From Chryseobacterium nepalense (lineage in GTDB: Bacteria; Bacteroidota; Bacteroidia; Flavobacteriales; Weeksellaceae), in NCBI RefSeq assembly GCF_023195755.1, contig NZ_CP096203.1, positions 2,232,001 through 2,296,000 of the forward strand: a stretch of 64,000 nt of DNA. Reading direction: 5' to 3'. Positions 43,138 to 52,378 of the stretch are shown piece after piece. A model generated the notes under the pieces. The model ran no database searches. It was not told where the DNA came from and was given only the letters and a program-made list of their open reading frames with translations. Position 1 is the stretch's first letter. Each line of letters starts with the position of its first letter. Made by a program: the position numbers and the translations under genes.

Positions 43138-43170
43138 AAAAAACTGCTTTACCTGAAAGATAAAGCAGCT
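43138..43170 (-). terminator. Intrinsic terminator of metK
   Basis: Read on the minus strand: CTGCTTTA at the 5' arm pairs with TAAAGCAG around an ~9-nt loop, followed by a run of eight T bases. This is the canonical form and is placed 25 bp beyond the metK stop. Confidence 0.88.
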
Positions 43171-43195
43171 ATTCATTTGTTTATTATTGTGAAAA

Positions 43196-44476
43196 TTAAA
43201 TTCCGAAAGCGGATTTAATTTCGTCTACTTTGTCCAGTTTCTCCCATGTAAAGAACTCTAAACCAGTAAGTGTAAGCTCATTTTTCTGTCCTTTGTTGAA
43301 GGTCTTATCAGCCACATAATGTTCTTTACCCATGTGCCCGTAAGAAGCAGTTTCCTGATAGATAGGATTTCTAAGTTTCAGGTTCTGCTCAATCGCGTAA
43401 GGTCTAAGATCGAATATCTCAGAAACTTTTTTTGCGATAGCTCCGTCGTGAAGATCAACTTTCGCAGTTCCGTAGGTATTGATGTACAAACCACAAGGTT
43501 CTGCCACACCGATTGCATAAGACACCTGAACCAAAACTTCATCTGCAACTCCCGCGGCAACAAGATTTTTAGCGATATGTCTTGTCGCATACGCGGCACT
43601 TCTGTCAACTTTTGAAGGATCTTTCCCGGAGAAAGCACCACCTCCGTGAGCACCTTTACCTCCGTAGGTATCTACAATGATTTTTCTTCCTGTAAGACCT
43701 GTATCTCCGTGAGGACCACCGATTACAAATTTCCCGGTAGGATTGATATGGTATTTGATCTGATCATTAAATAACGCTTTGATTTCATCAGACTGCAAAG
43801 CCACCACTCTTGGGATCAGAATATTTTTAATGTCTTCTCTGATTTTGTTCAGCATTTCTTCTTCAGAGCCGAAATCATCATGTTGTGTAGAAACAACGAT
43901 AGAATCGATTCTGATCGGTTTATGATCATCAGAATATTCAATCGTCACCTGGCTTTTTGCATCCGGGCGAAGATATTTAATTTCAGAATCTTCTCTTCTG
44001 ATCGCTGAAAGCTCTTTAAGAATAGTATGCGCAAGGTCAAGAGCTAAAGGCATATAATTGGCTGTTTCGTTGGTTGCATACCCGAACATCATCCCCTGGT
44101 CGCCGGCTCCCTGTGCGTTGGCCTTTCCTTCAAAAGATTCATCTTCTACAGCTCTGTCAACACCTTGATTAATATCCGGAGACTGCTCGTGGATCGCAGA
44201 AATAACACCGCAGGAATCACCATTGAACATATATTCTCCTTTTGTATAGCCTATTCCGTTGATGACTTCTCTGGCAATCGTCTGCACATCAAGATATGCA
44301 TCAGATTTTACCTCACCGGCAAGTACTACCTGTCCTGTTGTAACAAGGGTTTCACAAGCTACTTTGGAATTTTTATCGTATGCTAAAAAATGATCGATTA
44401 ACGCATCAGAAATCTGATCGGCAATCTTATCCGGATGTCCTTCTGAAACGGATTCAGACGTAAATAAATAAGACAT
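43196..44476 (-). CDS. metK: S-adenosylmethionine synthetase
   Basis: A 426-residue MetK with [17 protein letters not shown] at the N-terminus, [15 protein letters not shown], the P-loop-like [20 protein letters not shown] and [19 protein letters not shown]. It makes SAM from methionine and ATP. Its 5' leader starts at a very good Bacteroidetes promoter and includes a candidate SAM-sensing element, so end-product control is likely. Confidence 0.98.
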   Translation of the reverse strand: MSYLFTSESVSEGHPDKIADQISDALIDHFLAYDKNSKVACETLVTTGQVVLAGEVKSDAYLDVQTIAREVINGIGYTKGEYMFNGDSCGVISAIHEQSPDINQGVDRAVEDESFEGKANAQGAGDQGMMFGYATNETANYMPLALDLAHTILKELSAIRREDSEIKYLRPDAKSQVTIEYSDDHKPIRIDSIVVSTQHDDFGSEEEMLNKIREDIKNILIPRVVALQSDEIKALFNDQIKYHINPTGKFVIGGPHGDTGLTGRKIIVDTYGGKGAHGGGAFSGKDPSKVDRSAAYATRHIAKNLVAAGVADEVLVQVSYAIGVAEPCGLYINTYGTAKVDLHDGAIAKKVSEIFDLRPYAIEQNLKLRNPIYQETASYGHMGKEHYVADKTFNKGQKNELTLTGLEFFTWEKLDKVDEIKSAFGI

Positions 44477-44548
44477 ATTACTCTATTTGTTTTAGATTAA
44501 AATTAACGAAGAAAAATAAGAATAATTGTCGGTACGACTAAAAAGAAA

Positions 44549-44605
44549 TACTGTTTTAGCATTTTTTTATAGAGGTTGCAATCAGGACAAATTTTTCCTC
44601 GTTCG
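44549..44605 (-). promoter_or_regulatory. Candidate SAM-II-type riboswitch in the metK leader
   Basis: Minus-strand leader: a GAGG arm (44597-44600) and CCTC arm (44572-44575) enclose a loop ending in TTGCAA, followed by ATAAAAAAATGCTAAAACAG. SAM-II RNAs share the core TTGCAA before the closing arm, an A-rich linker and GCTAAAA in the 3' pseudoknot strand. A CTG in the loop can pair with the CAG end. Its place before metK supports a SAM-binding leader. The match is by eye; a covariance-model search is needed. Confidence 0.55.
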
Positions 44606-44615
44606 TAAACGTGCG

Positions 44616-44647
44616 CAAAGTTAAGTACTATTTTTTTAATACTCAAA
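44616..44647 (-). promoter_or_regulatory. metK promoter (Bacteroidetes sigma-A type)
   Basis: TTTG at 44644-44647 and TAACTTTG at 44616-44623 with a 20-nt spacer fit the TTTG-N19-TAnnTTTG consensus very well. The predicted start, a few bases below 44616, gives a ~130-nt leader that contains the candidate SAM element. Confidence 0.75.
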
Positions 44648-44709
44648 TTTTTGCCCGTTTATTATAAATTTCATGAATAGCAGCAGCTTATCAACTTTAA
44701 CAATAAAAT

Positions 44710-45660
44710 TTATTGTGGTTTAATGCTTACGAATTCTTTCGGATTTTCGTGATAATTAAGCTTTTTCTCGAGTGATGCTCTTATAGAATGTGACAATTCG
44801 TCAATAATTTTTTGCTTGAAGGTCGGCTTATAATAAATAATGCTGATTTCCCTGTACGGAAAAGGCTTTTTGAACCTGAAAACATTTTCTTTCTGCTGAT
44901 CGGAAAGCTGACTTAACGCGAGTTCCGGTAAAATACTGATCCCTCCTACTTTATCTACCATGTGTACCAATGTCTGAATATTGGAAGCAAGAAAATCAAG
45001 ATTCTTCGGCTTCAGGGTATTTTCTTTCAGATGGCAGATGTTCTCAAACTGATTTCTAAGACAGTTTCCTTCTTCAAGCAACCATACTTTTTCCACATTC
45101 AGTTCTTCCGGAACAACGTAAGAATTTTTCTTGTTAGCTTCCGTATCAGAACTGTAAATCATCAGTTCTTCATTAAACAGGAAATCCTGATAAAATTCGT
45201 CCGCAGAATCATATGGGGTAGAAATAATTCCGGCGTCAAGTTCACCCGCTTTAAGGGCCTTAATGATATTATCGGTTGTCATTTCCTTTACATTCATCTG
45301 GATCTTTGGATTATCCTCCAGAAATTTGAAAATCTCTGTTGGAAGGATAAAAGAAGAAACCGTAGGAATAATTCCTATATTAATGGTACCACCTAAAATA
45401 TTGTTTAAAAGGTTGGCCTTATTCTTAAGTTCATTGACAGATTCTATAATCACTTTTGCCTGATCAATGATCTGAAGCCCCACATCTGTGGTACGAATCG
45501 GGTGGGTAGTTCTGTCAAAAACCTTTACATCCAGTTCATCCTCAAATTTCTGTATCATTGCACTTAACGTAGGCTGCGTAATGAAGCATGCTTGAGCTGC
45601 TTTACCAAAATGTTTATACTTATCTACAGCGATAAGATACTCCAATTGCTGAATGTTCAT
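44710..45660 (-). CDS. oxyR: OxyR-type hydrogen-peroxide-sensing LysR regulator
   Basis: A 316-residue LysR regulator with an N-terminal winged helix (MNIQQLEYLIAVDKYKHFGK, AAQACFITQPTLSAMIQKFE). It carries the redox cysteine pair of OxyR, C200 and C209 in EEGNCLRNQFENICHL, with the same spacing as the E. coli C199/C208 pair. It is divergent to katA with a 131-bp shared promoter region, the classical arrangement for peroxide-responsive activation of catalase. Confidence 0.93.
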   Translation of the reverse strand: MNIQQLEYLIAVDKYKHFGKAAQACFITQPTLSAMIQKFEDELDVKVFDRTTHPIRTTDVGLQIIDQAKVIIESVNELKNKANLLNNILGGTINIGIIPTVSSFILPTEIFKFLEDNPKIQMNVKEMTTDNIIKALKAGELDAGIISTPYDSADEFYQDFLFNEELMIYSSDTEANKKNSYVVPEELNVEKVWLLEEGNCLRNQFENICHLKENTLKPKNLDFLASNIQTLVHMVDKVGGISILPELALSQLSDQQKENVFRFKKPFPYREISIIYYKPTFKQKIIDELSHSIRASLEKKLNYHENPKEFVSIKPQ

Positions 45661-45702
45661 CTGATTAATATTATCTATGACAAAGATAAAATGTTTTTGC
45701 CA

Positions 45703-45730
45703 TTTGTAATTAAAAATTAAAGTAAATTTG
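45703..45730 (+). promoter_or_regulatory. Probable katA promoter
   Basis: TAAATTTG at 45723-45730 fits the -7 consensus. A TTTG at 45703-45706 (16-nt spacer) or 45696-45699 (23-nt spacer) could be the -33 element. OxyR sites are expected nearby, but no clean palindrome was identified. Confidence 0.45.
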
Positions 45731-45791
45731 ATATTTTAATACGTCTATACAGGCAGCTAACAGTAAAAACCGCGAAACAAATCATAAGTAT

Positions 45792-47279
45792 ATGGATTCT
45801 AAAAAATTAACGTTAAACAATGGCGCTCCTTATTATGAGCATCAGGATTCGCAGACCGTAGGACCAAGAGGGCCTGTTTTGTTGCAGGATTTCGTTTTAC
45901 AGGAAAATCTTGCCCATTTTGTGAGAGAGAGAATCCCCGAACGAATTGTTCATGCTAAAGGCACCGGCGCCTACGGAACTTTCACTGTAACACACGATAT
46001 CAGCCAATATACAAAAGCAAAATTATTTTCAAAAGTAGGAAATTCATGCAGGATGTTTGCCCGTTTCTCTACTGTGGGTGGGGAAAAAGGAAGTGCAGAC
46101 ACGGCTAGAGACCCAAGAGGTTTTGCTCTTAAATTTTATACAGAGGATGGAAACTGGGATCTCGTAGGAAATAATACACCGGTATTCTTCATTAAAGATG
46201 CAAAAAAATTCCCGGACTTTATCCACACCCAGAAAAGAGTTCCGAAAACCAATCTTAAAAGTGCTACTATGATGTGGGATTTCTGGAGTCTTAATCCTGA
46301 ATCGCTGCATCAGGTTCTTATTTTGATGTCCGACAGAGGAACGCCGTACGGATACCGTCATATGCACGGTTTCGGATCTCATACTTTTTCGATGATCAAT
46401 GATAAAAACGAGAGGGTATGGGTAAAATTCCACATGAAAACAAAACAGGGAATCAAGAATTTCACGGATGCAGAAGCGATAAAAATGGCAGGCGAAAATC
46501 CTGATTTCGCCCAGGAGGATATGTGCAATGCCATTGAAGAAGGAAACTTCCCGAAATGGACCATGTATATTCAGGTAATGACAGAAGATCAGGCAAGAGA
46601 CTTCAGATGGAACCCTTTTGATATAACTAAAGTATGGTTTCAGGGAGATTTCCCGTTAATTGAAGTGGGCGAAATGGAATTGAATGAAATTCCGGTAAAT
46701 TATTTTGCTCACGTTGAGCAATCAACCTTTTCACCAAGTAACTTAATTAACGGAATCAGCTTTTCTCCGGATAAAATGCTTCAGGGAAGACTGTTCTCTT
46801 ATCCTGATGCCCATCGATACAGAGTGGGCGTCAATGCCCATCATCTTGAAGTGAACAGATGTCCGTTTGCCGTAAATAATTATCAGCGCGACGGTTTTAT
46901 GGCAGACTCCAGTCATTATCAGGACAAGCCAAATTATCATCCGAACAGCTTTGATGATATAAAACCTGATTCATCTTACAAAAATTATGAATACGAACTG
47001 GACAGCGCTCATGTAGCCAATTACAGCAGAAATGAAAACGATGATGATCATTACACTCAGCCGGGATTGCTATACTCAAAAGCAATGAGTCCTGAAGACC
47101 GGCATAATCTTGTGAACAATATTGTGGGAAGCATGAAAGGCATCACAGGACCTAAAAGAGATGAAATCATCAACCGCCAGCTTTGCCATTTTTTCAGAGC
47201 GAATATTGAGCTGGGCATGAAAGTCGCCACACAGCTTAATGTTGTTATTGATGCCAATATGATGAATCATTCTAAATAA
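45792..47279 (+). CDS. katA: Catalase (monofunctional, heme)
   Basis: A 495-residue small-subunit catalase. It contains the active-site histidine in RIVHAKGTGAYGTFTVT, the asparagine in LVGNNTPVFFIKD, and the heme-ligand tyrosine in RLFSYPDAHRYRVG. It converts hydrogen peroxide to water and oxygen. It is divergent from oxyR and followed by a terminator at 47307-47343, so it is monocistronic. Confidence 0.97.
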   Translation: MDSKKLTLNNGAPYYEHQDSQTVGPRGPVLLQDFVLQENLAHFVRERIPERIVHAKGTGAYGTFTVTHDISQYTKAKLFSKVGNSCRMFARFSTVGGEKGSADTARDPRGFALKFYTEDGNWDLVGNNTPVFFIKDAKKFPDFIHTQKRVPKTNLKSATMMWDFWSLNPESLHQVLILMSDRGTPYGYRHMHGFGSHTFSMINDKNERVWVKFHMKTKQGIKNFTDAEAIKMAGENPDFAQEDMCNAIEEGNFPKWTMYIQVMTEDQARDFRWNPFDITKVWFQGDFPLIEVGEMELNEIPVNYFAHVEQSTFSPSNLINGISFSPDKMLQGRLFSYPDAHRYRVGVNAHHLEVNRCPFAVNNYQRDGFMADSSHYQDKPNYHPNSFDDIKPDSSYKNYEYELDSAHVANYSRNENDDDHYTQPGLLYSKAMSPEDRHNLVNNIVGSMKGITGPKRDEIINRQLCHFFRANIELGMKVATQLNVVIDANMMNHSK

Positions 47280-47306
47280 TTGCCTTAAATAATAAAACAA
47301 ATGCAA

Positions 47307-47343
47307 TAAAAGGAAAAAAAGTCAATCTTTTTTCCTTTTTTTT
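47307..47343 (+). terminator. katA terminator
   Basis: AAAAGGAAAAAA pairs with TTTTTTCCTTTT around a short loop (GTCAATC region) and runs into a T stretch. It is A/T-rich but long and well placed 28 bp after the stop. Confidence 0.75.
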
Positions 47344-47390
47344 ATAAAAAATTTATAATTTGCACAGAATAATATTTTATCAGTTGAAAA

Positions 47391-48158
47391 ATGGGTTACG
47401 AAAACATATTATTAGATAAACAAAATAACATATCTATAATTACCATAAACCGTCCTGAAAGTTTAAATGCACTAAATGCCAAAACAATCAGTGAACTGGG
47501 TTCAGCTTTGGAAGAATTAGATACTGATAGCAGCTGTAGGGTAATCATTCTTACAGGAAGCGGTGAAAAATCTTTCGTTGCAGGAGCCGACATTAAAGAA
47601 TTCAGTGATTTCGGACAGGAGAAAGCAGAAGAACTTGCCAGAAACGGACAAAACTCATTATTCAATAAAATAGAAAATATGACCAAGCCTGTTATTGCAG
47701 CCGTAAACGGATTTGCTTTGGGCGGCGGTCTGGAGCTTGCTATGGCATGCCACATCAGATATGCATCGGAAAATGCCAAACTGGGATTACCTGAAGTAAC
47801 GCTGGGATTGATTCCGGGTTATGGCGGAACTCAAAGGCTTCCGAAGCTTGTAGGAAAAGGTATTGCCAACGAAATGATCTTCTCTGCCAAAATGGTTCCT
47901 GCTCAGAGAGCAAAAGAAATCGGACTGGTAAATGAAGTATATCCTGTTGAAGAATTATTAACCAAAACACAGGAATTGGCCAACGTTATTGCTAACAATT
48001 CCCCAATGGCAATATCCAAAGCTATTCGTGCTGTAAACTTATCAGATACGGATAAAGGTTTTGAAACCGAAATTCAATATTTCGGAGAGCTTTTTGACTT
48101 AGATGATAAAAAAGAAGGAGTCTCTGCGTTTCTTGAAAAAAGAAAACCCAGCTTCTAA
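47391..48158 (+). CDS. Enoyl-CoA hydratase/isomerase family protein
   Basis: A 255-residue crotonase. It has INRPESLNALNAKT, the oxyanion segment GSGEKSFVAGADIKEFSD, GGGLELAMACHIRYASENA and PEVTLGLIPGYGGTQRLPKL with the glutamate of hydratases. It is expected to hydrate enoyl-CoA, for example in fatty acid degradation or amino acid catabolism. No beta-oxidation partners are adjacent. It starts 48 bp after the katA terminator. Confidence 0.92.
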   Translation: MGYENILLDKQNNISIITINRPESLNALNAKTISELGSALEELDTDSSCRVIILTGSGEKSFVAGADIKEFSDFGQEKAEELARNGQNSLFNKIENMTKPVIAAVNGFALGGGLELAMACHIRYASENAKLGLPEVTLGLIPGYGGTQRLPKLVGKGIANEMIFSAKMVPAQRAKEIGLVNEVYPVEELLTKTQELANVIANNSPMAISKAIRAVNLSDTDKGFETEIQYFGELFDLDDKKEGVSAFLEKRKPSF

Positions 48159-48203
48159 ATTATCCTTGATTAAAATTATTTCGAAAAAAAACGATGCTGA
48201 TGT

Positions 48204-48626
48204 ATGAATAAGTTTGATAAAGCTTATCTGAAGATGGCTCAGGAATGGGCAAAACTATCCTACTGTAAACGAAAGCAGGTAGGAGCTCTTATCGTAAAAG
48301 ATAGGATGATTATTTCAGATGGTTACAATGGTACCCCATCAGGTTTTGAAAACTGCTGTGAGGATGAAGAAGGCAAAACGCATTGGTATGTGCTGCATGC
48401 AGAAGCCAATGCCATTTTAAAGCTGGCCGCTTCCACACAGTCTGCAAAAGGAGCCACGTTATATTTAACGCTGTCTCCGTGTAAAGAATGCAGTAAACTT
48501 ATTCTACAGGCCGGAATCAACAGGCTTGTATATATAAACGAGTATTCGGACGATGATGGAATATCATTTTTAAAAAACCATGGTATTGAAATAATACAGA
48601 TTTCGGAATATGAATTAAAAAAATAA
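48204..48626 (+). CDS. Deoxycytidylate (dCMP) deaminase family protein
   Basis: A 140-residue cytidine-deaminase-fold enzyme with the zinc-binding HAEANAIL and SPCKECSKLIL motifs and a substrate segment DGYNGTPSGFENC typical of dCMP deaminases (ComEB type). It provides dUMP for thymidylate synthesis. It is 6 bp upstream of xerD, likely the same transcript. Confidence 0.93.
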   Translation: MNKFDKAYLKMAQEWAKLSYCKRKQVGALIVKDRMIISDGYNGTPSGFENCCEDEEGKTHWYVLHAEANAILKLAASTQSAKGATLYLTLSPCKECSKLILQAGINRLVYINEYSDDDGISFLKNHGIEIIQISEYELKK

Positions 48627-48632
48627 CACAAC

Positions 48633-49547
48633 ATGATTTGGGATGAAAAAATTAAGGATTTTGAAATTTTTCTTCGTTTTGAAAGAAATTTTTCAGAAAA
48701 TACTCTTGATGCGTATATCAGGGATATCAAAAAACTAAAAGAATACGCAGAAGAAGATTTAGAAAATGTGGGGCCAGATACGATTCAGTACGAAAACCTG
48801 CAGGAATACATTTTTAACCTTTCCAAAAAGAAATTCAGCGAACGTTCACAGGCAAGATGGATCTCGTCTATAAAAGCATTTTTCAAATATCTTGTTGAGG
48901 ATGAATTTCGCAAAGACAATCCGGCCACTTTATTAGAAGGTCCAAAGCTAGGGCTTTATCTGCCTGATACCTTAACACTTCCGGACATTAACAAAATTAT
49001 AGACGCCATTGAACTGGATTCTGATTTGGGAAAAAGAAACCAGTGCATTATTGAGGTGCTTTACGGATGCGGACTGCGGGTATCGGAGCTTATTGAGCTT
49101 AAAATTTCCAATATCAACTTCCACGAACACTACATTAAAGTGCTTGGAAAAGGCAATAAAACACGTTTTGTTCCGCTCGCGGACTATACTGCTACCTTAC
49201 TTTTAAATTATATTTCGGAGATACGTTCGAAAATTAAAGTCAGCAAAAGATATGAAGATACTCTGTTTCTGAATAGCAGAGGAACTTCCATGTCAAGAGT
49301 AATCGTATTTTTAATCATAAAAGAACTTACGGACAAAGCTGGCGTGAGCAAGAAAATCTCACCGCACACCTTCAGGCATTCTTTTGCGACGCATTTGCTT
49401 CAAAACGGGGCAGATCTCCGTTATATCCAGGAAATGCTGGGCCATTCCAGCATCACCAGCACGGAAATTTATACCCATCTTAAAACCGAAGAACTCCGGG
49501 ATGTTATTTTAAATTACCACCCGAGAAATATTAATGTTGCTCAATGA
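48633..49547 (+). CDS. xerD: Tyrosine recombinase XerD
   Basis: A 304-residue recombinase with an N-terminal SAM-like core-binding domain (residues 1-95) and a catalytic domain carrying R in YGCGLRVSELIEL, HTFRHSFATHLLQNGADLRY (H-x-x-R) and Tyr in STEIYTHLKTEEL. Length and context fit the chromosomal XerD, not an integrase of a mobile element. It resolves chromosome dimers with XerC at dif. It overlaps the NUDIX gene by 4 bp. Confidence 0.95.
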   Translation: MIWDEKIKDFEIFLRFERNFSENTLDAYIRDIKKLKEYAEEDLENVGPDTIQYENLQEYIFNLSKKKFSERSQARWISSIKAFFKYLVEDEFRKDNPATLLEGPKLGLYLPDTLTLPDINKIIDAIELDSDLGKRNQCIIEVLYGCGLRVSELIELKISNINFHEHYIKVLGKGNKTRFVPLADYTATLLLNYISEIRSKIKVSKRYEDTLFLNSRGTSMSRVIVFLIIKELTDKAGVSKKISPHTFRHSFATHLLQNGADLRYIQEMLGHSSITSTEIYTHLKTEELRDVILNYHPRNINVAQ

Positions 49548-50059
49548 AAATATTGAAATATTGCCCAAGCTGTGGCAAAGAATCTCTGAACTGGGACGGT
49601 GAGAAAAAATGGAGCTGTCCCGAATGTAATTTCACGCTTTATAATAATGTAGCCGGAGCGGTAGCTGTGATTATACGATTTGAAAATGAAATTTACCTTA
49701 CCAGAAGGAACAGAGATCCGAAAAAAGGAAAGCTTGATCTTCCCGGAGGCTTTGTAGACCCGAGTGAAAGCGCAGAAGAAACCTGCAAAAGAGAGCTTTT
49801 TGAAGAACTGCAGCTTGATGTTGATATTTCAAATTTAAAGTATCTTACGAGCCTTCCGAATGTATATCAGTACAAAGAAATAGATTATAACACAATTGAT
49901 CTTTTTTACGAATATCATGTTTCGGAAAAGTTTCAGGTGAAACTTGATATTTCTGAAATTTCGGATGCAGTGTGGATTCCATTGGATAAATTAAATCCTG
50001 AGGATATTGCATTTGATTCGCAGAAAAAGTTTTTTGAAAACTACGCGCGAAAGGTTTAA
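49544..50059 (+). CDS. NUDIX hydrolase with N-terminal zinc ribbon
   Basis: A 171-residue protein. Residues ~5-30 are a CPSCGK...CPEC zinc ribbon; the NUDIX box GGFVDPSESAEETCKRELFE then EL (G-x5-E-x7-R-E-x2-E-E) begins near residue 66. This combination is seen in NADH pyrophosphatase-like and related NUDIX proteins. The exact substrate is unknown. It is translationally coupled to xerD and ends before a bidirectional terminator. Confidence 0.92.
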   Translation: MKILKYCPSCGKESLNWDGEKKWSCPECNFTLYNNVAGAVAVIIRFENEIYLTRRNRDPKKGKLDLPGGFVDPSESAEETCKRELFEELQLDVDISNLKYLTSLPNVYQYKEIDYNTIDLFYEYHVSEKFQVKLDISEISDAVWIPLDKLNPEDIAFDSQKKFFENYARKV

Positions 50060-50084
50060 TACAAACTTATATTTTCCACGGATT

Positions 50085-50125
50085 GACAGACTTTATTTCA
50101 AAGTTTTACAATCCGTGGATTTTTT
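50085..50125. terminator. Bidirectional terminator between NUDIX and heme-binding genes
   Basis: TCCACGGATTG at 50085-50095 pairs with CAATCCGTGGA at 50109-50119, followed by T bases on the plus strand and preceded by A/T-rich sequence on the minus strand. It lies between convergent genes. Confidence 0.88.
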
Positions 50126-50584
50126 TTAATATGTTTTTGATTTCAGCATTTCTTCAAAATACTGAACAAGTAACATCCGTTCTGCTTCTGATAAATTGGC
50201 TTTTTTGTGATACACAATATAACCAGGCATAGGCATTGTTTTGTTTTGTATGGCCTGAACGGACCTCTCAAGCATGCTTTTTTTTAAGTCCTGATTATAC
50301 GTCCCCCAAATGGAAAAGTTCAGATGCTCCCTGCCTTCGTTGATATGGCTTTTAACAGACCAGGAAATTGGTGCTACATAAGCATAGCCGGGATATATCG
50401 TTTCATCGGAATGGCAGTCGTAACAGGCTCCTTTAATCAGCTCATTGATTTTTTGAGGCGTTCTCTGTACATCCGCAAAATTTACCTTATGGTCAACCGG
50501 TCTGTTCACCTTATCCGTTGGAATAAACTGAATCAAAGCGAAGATTATCAAAACCCAAAAAAGTATTCTTTTAAATGTTTTCAT
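50126..50584 (-). CDS. Heme-binding domain protein
   Basis: A 152-residue protein with an N-terminal membrane helix (about residues 5-22) and a cytochrome-like CxxCH site, CYDCHSDETIYPGY, near residue 55. It matches the haem-binding domain (Haem_bd) family with PISWSVKSHINEGREHLNF. It is probably a periplasmic heme protein. Start and stop are near neighbours of the Ig-like lipoprotein gene (2 bp gap), so they are co-transcribed. Confidence 0.88.
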   Translation of the reverse strand: MKTFKRILFWVLIIFALIQFIPTDKVNRPVDHKVNFADVQRTPQKINELIKGACYDCHSDETIYPGYAYVAPISWSVKSHINEGREHLNFSIWGTYNQDLKKSMLERSVQAIQNKTMPMPGYIVYHKKANLSEAERMLLVQYFEEMLKSKTY

Positions 50585-50586
50585 TA

Positions 50587-52353
50587 TTATCTGACAGGCG
50601 TAAGCGAACCCCTGTCCGTTTTTAATTCCGGTCTTACATTTGTTTTTGGCGTGGCTGGATTGGAAGGTGTTGGAGAAGCACTGTTGTTCGTCTTCTGAGT
50701 TCCGAACTTTGAGGTATCCAAAACCCTTGTATCTTTAAGATCCCATGTCTCATTGCTGTCCCATAAAGGTCTCACAATTACCGTTTTGTAATAAATATAA
50801 GAGTCTTCTGCAAAAATTCCGTTCTGAAAATCTGCCTCGTCCCAATATTTATTTTCATTGTTATCTACAAGGATACGTACAATATATTCTGCCGGTTTGA
50901 GAATATCAAATTTCACATCATTACCTTTGGTGTATTTCTGATAAAGGATTTTTTCAGAACTGTCCACCAGTTGAATCCAATAACTTGATGTAGGAGCATT
51001 TTCCAGTTTAAAGGTTAGGCTTCCGTAATTTTCCACTTTATCTGCTTCAAAATCAAACCGTTTCGACTGATAATTTTTAGCATAGAAAGAAGAAACCGTT
51101 TCTTTAGGTACGGTAAGCTGATATTTTTTACCAGAAACAAAATCCGCATTAACAATAATCTGATAGGGATTCGTTTCCGATATTTTTGCAGTGAAAGGAA
51201 GTGTATTGAGGCTGTCTCCAGCTGCTCTGAAAATCCATTTATCCGTATTAAGGTTTGTGATATAATAGTTTGAGCTAATTTTAAAATTTTCTTTAGGAGG
51301 AAGCATTCCGCCGCCGTTATCACTGTTTACATCCATTGCATTTTTTGTGTTATAACGATAGAAAAGAGAAGCGCTGTACAGTGTATCTTTTTTAGTTCCA
51401 GCATTATACCCTAACTTAAGGTTTTCAACGGTGGTTTGCCCGAGATTGCTTTTCACGGCATCAAACCAGATTCTTACAGAGTCTGATTTCGGAGCATGTG
51501 TTACCTTGTAATCTGTCAGTTTTTCGCTTTGAGACTGTACCCTTACGCTGTCCGGCCTTCCTTCAAAAGTCATTAAAACACCTCCCGGCACTTCTTTGGT
51601 TTCAATATATTTTACCGGTTTTTTAGACGGGTACAGCTTTACATTTAATCCTGAGATTGATTTTTCTACAACAACGGCCTCTTTCTGAAAGCCTACTTTT
51701 TCTTTTCCCTGATCATACATGGAATTACCGTTTTCATCTTCAAAAGCAATAATTCTGTATTTTCCCGGAGCAAGATAATTCAGCTCATAATAACCGTCAT
51801 CATCAACTTTTGTGATGTAATAAGGCTTTTGTTTATAATCAATGGTATCCTTCACCTGGTAAAGGCCCACAACAAATTTGTTTTCACCCGCTTTTTTAAG
51901 TGACAAGGCATCTTTTACCTCTCCGCTGATATAAAGATCATCCAGTTTGTCACCCGTAGAGAAGGCAAAATTGAAATATCTTAGAATATTATTTTCGTTG
52001 TTATCCGAAATGGCATTTCCGAAATTAAAATTATATGTGGTATTGGCCTGCAGCGTATCTTTCCATTGGATAAGAACAAATTTATTGGCAATACTGGAAG
52101 GAATGATCCTGGTAATATTTTTAATCGGTGGCGATATGCTAAGATTCTTATTGATGTCTTTCAGCGAAACATATTCGTTGAAATCAAGACGAAGTTCCTT
52201 TATATCTCTCGGAACATTAATTCTTGTGCTGTCAATATTCGAACCTAAAAACTTTGGCGCCAACGTATCTTTCGGACCTCCTACCGGTGATCCTACTCTT
52301 GCACAGGACTGCAAAAGAAAGCCAATAACAAATAGTAAAAGAAATCTTTTCAT
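50587..52353 (-). CDS. Ig-like domain outer-membrane lipoprotein
   Basis: A ~588-residue lipoprotein with a signal peptide ending LLQSCARVGSP (start ATG 52353; a longer frame to 52401 would put an odd extension before it). The mature part begins with SbsA_Ig-like Ig domains (DTLAPKFLGSNIDSTRINV) and a carboxypeptidase regulatory-like repeat (YYELNYLAPGKYRIIAFEDE). The last ~40 residues are Pro/Thr/Asn-rich and low in complexity. It is a surface or periplasmic protein of unknown function. Confidence 0.85.
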   Translation of the reverse strand: MKRFLLLFVIGFLLQSCARVGSPVGGPKDTLAPKFLGSNIDSTRINVPRDIKELRLDFNEYVSLKDINKNLSISPPIKNITRIIPSSIANKFVLIQWKDTLQANTTYNFNFGNAISDNNENNILRYFNFAFSTGDKLDDLYISGEVKDALSLKKAGENKFVVGLYQVKDTIDYKQKPYYITKVDDDGYYELNYLAPGKYRIIAFEDENGNSMYDQGKEKVGFQKEAVVVEKSISGLNVKLYPSKKPVKYIETKEVPGGVLMTFEGRPDSVRVQSQSEKLTDYKVTHAPKSDSVRIWFDAVKSNLGQTTVENLKLGYNAGTKKDTLYSASLFYRYNTKNAMDVNSDNGGGMLPPKENFKISSNYYITNLNTDKWIFRAAGDSLNTLPFTAKISETNPYQIIVNADFVSGKKYQLTVPKETVSSFYAKNYQSKRFDFEADKVENYGSLTFKLENAPTSSYWIQLVDSSEKILYQKYTKGNDVKFDILKPAEYIVRILVDNNENKYWDEADFQNGIFAEDSYIYYKTVIVRPLWDSNETWDLKDTRVLDTSKFGTQKTNNSASPTPSNPATPKTNVRPELKTDRGSLTPVR

Positions 52354-52378
52354 GAAGATGTTTACGCAAAAATAAACA

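Noticed and set aside
44502..44561. 19-residue hydrophobic ORF in the metK leader
   Set aside because: Its ATG lies inside the conserved ATGCTAAAA motif of the candidate SAM element, so the frame is more likely fortuitous than a leader peptide.
48633..49547. XerD as a mobile-element integrase
   Set aside because: Length, motifs and housekeeping neighbours fit the chromosomal dimer-resolution recombinase, with no phage or element genes nearby.
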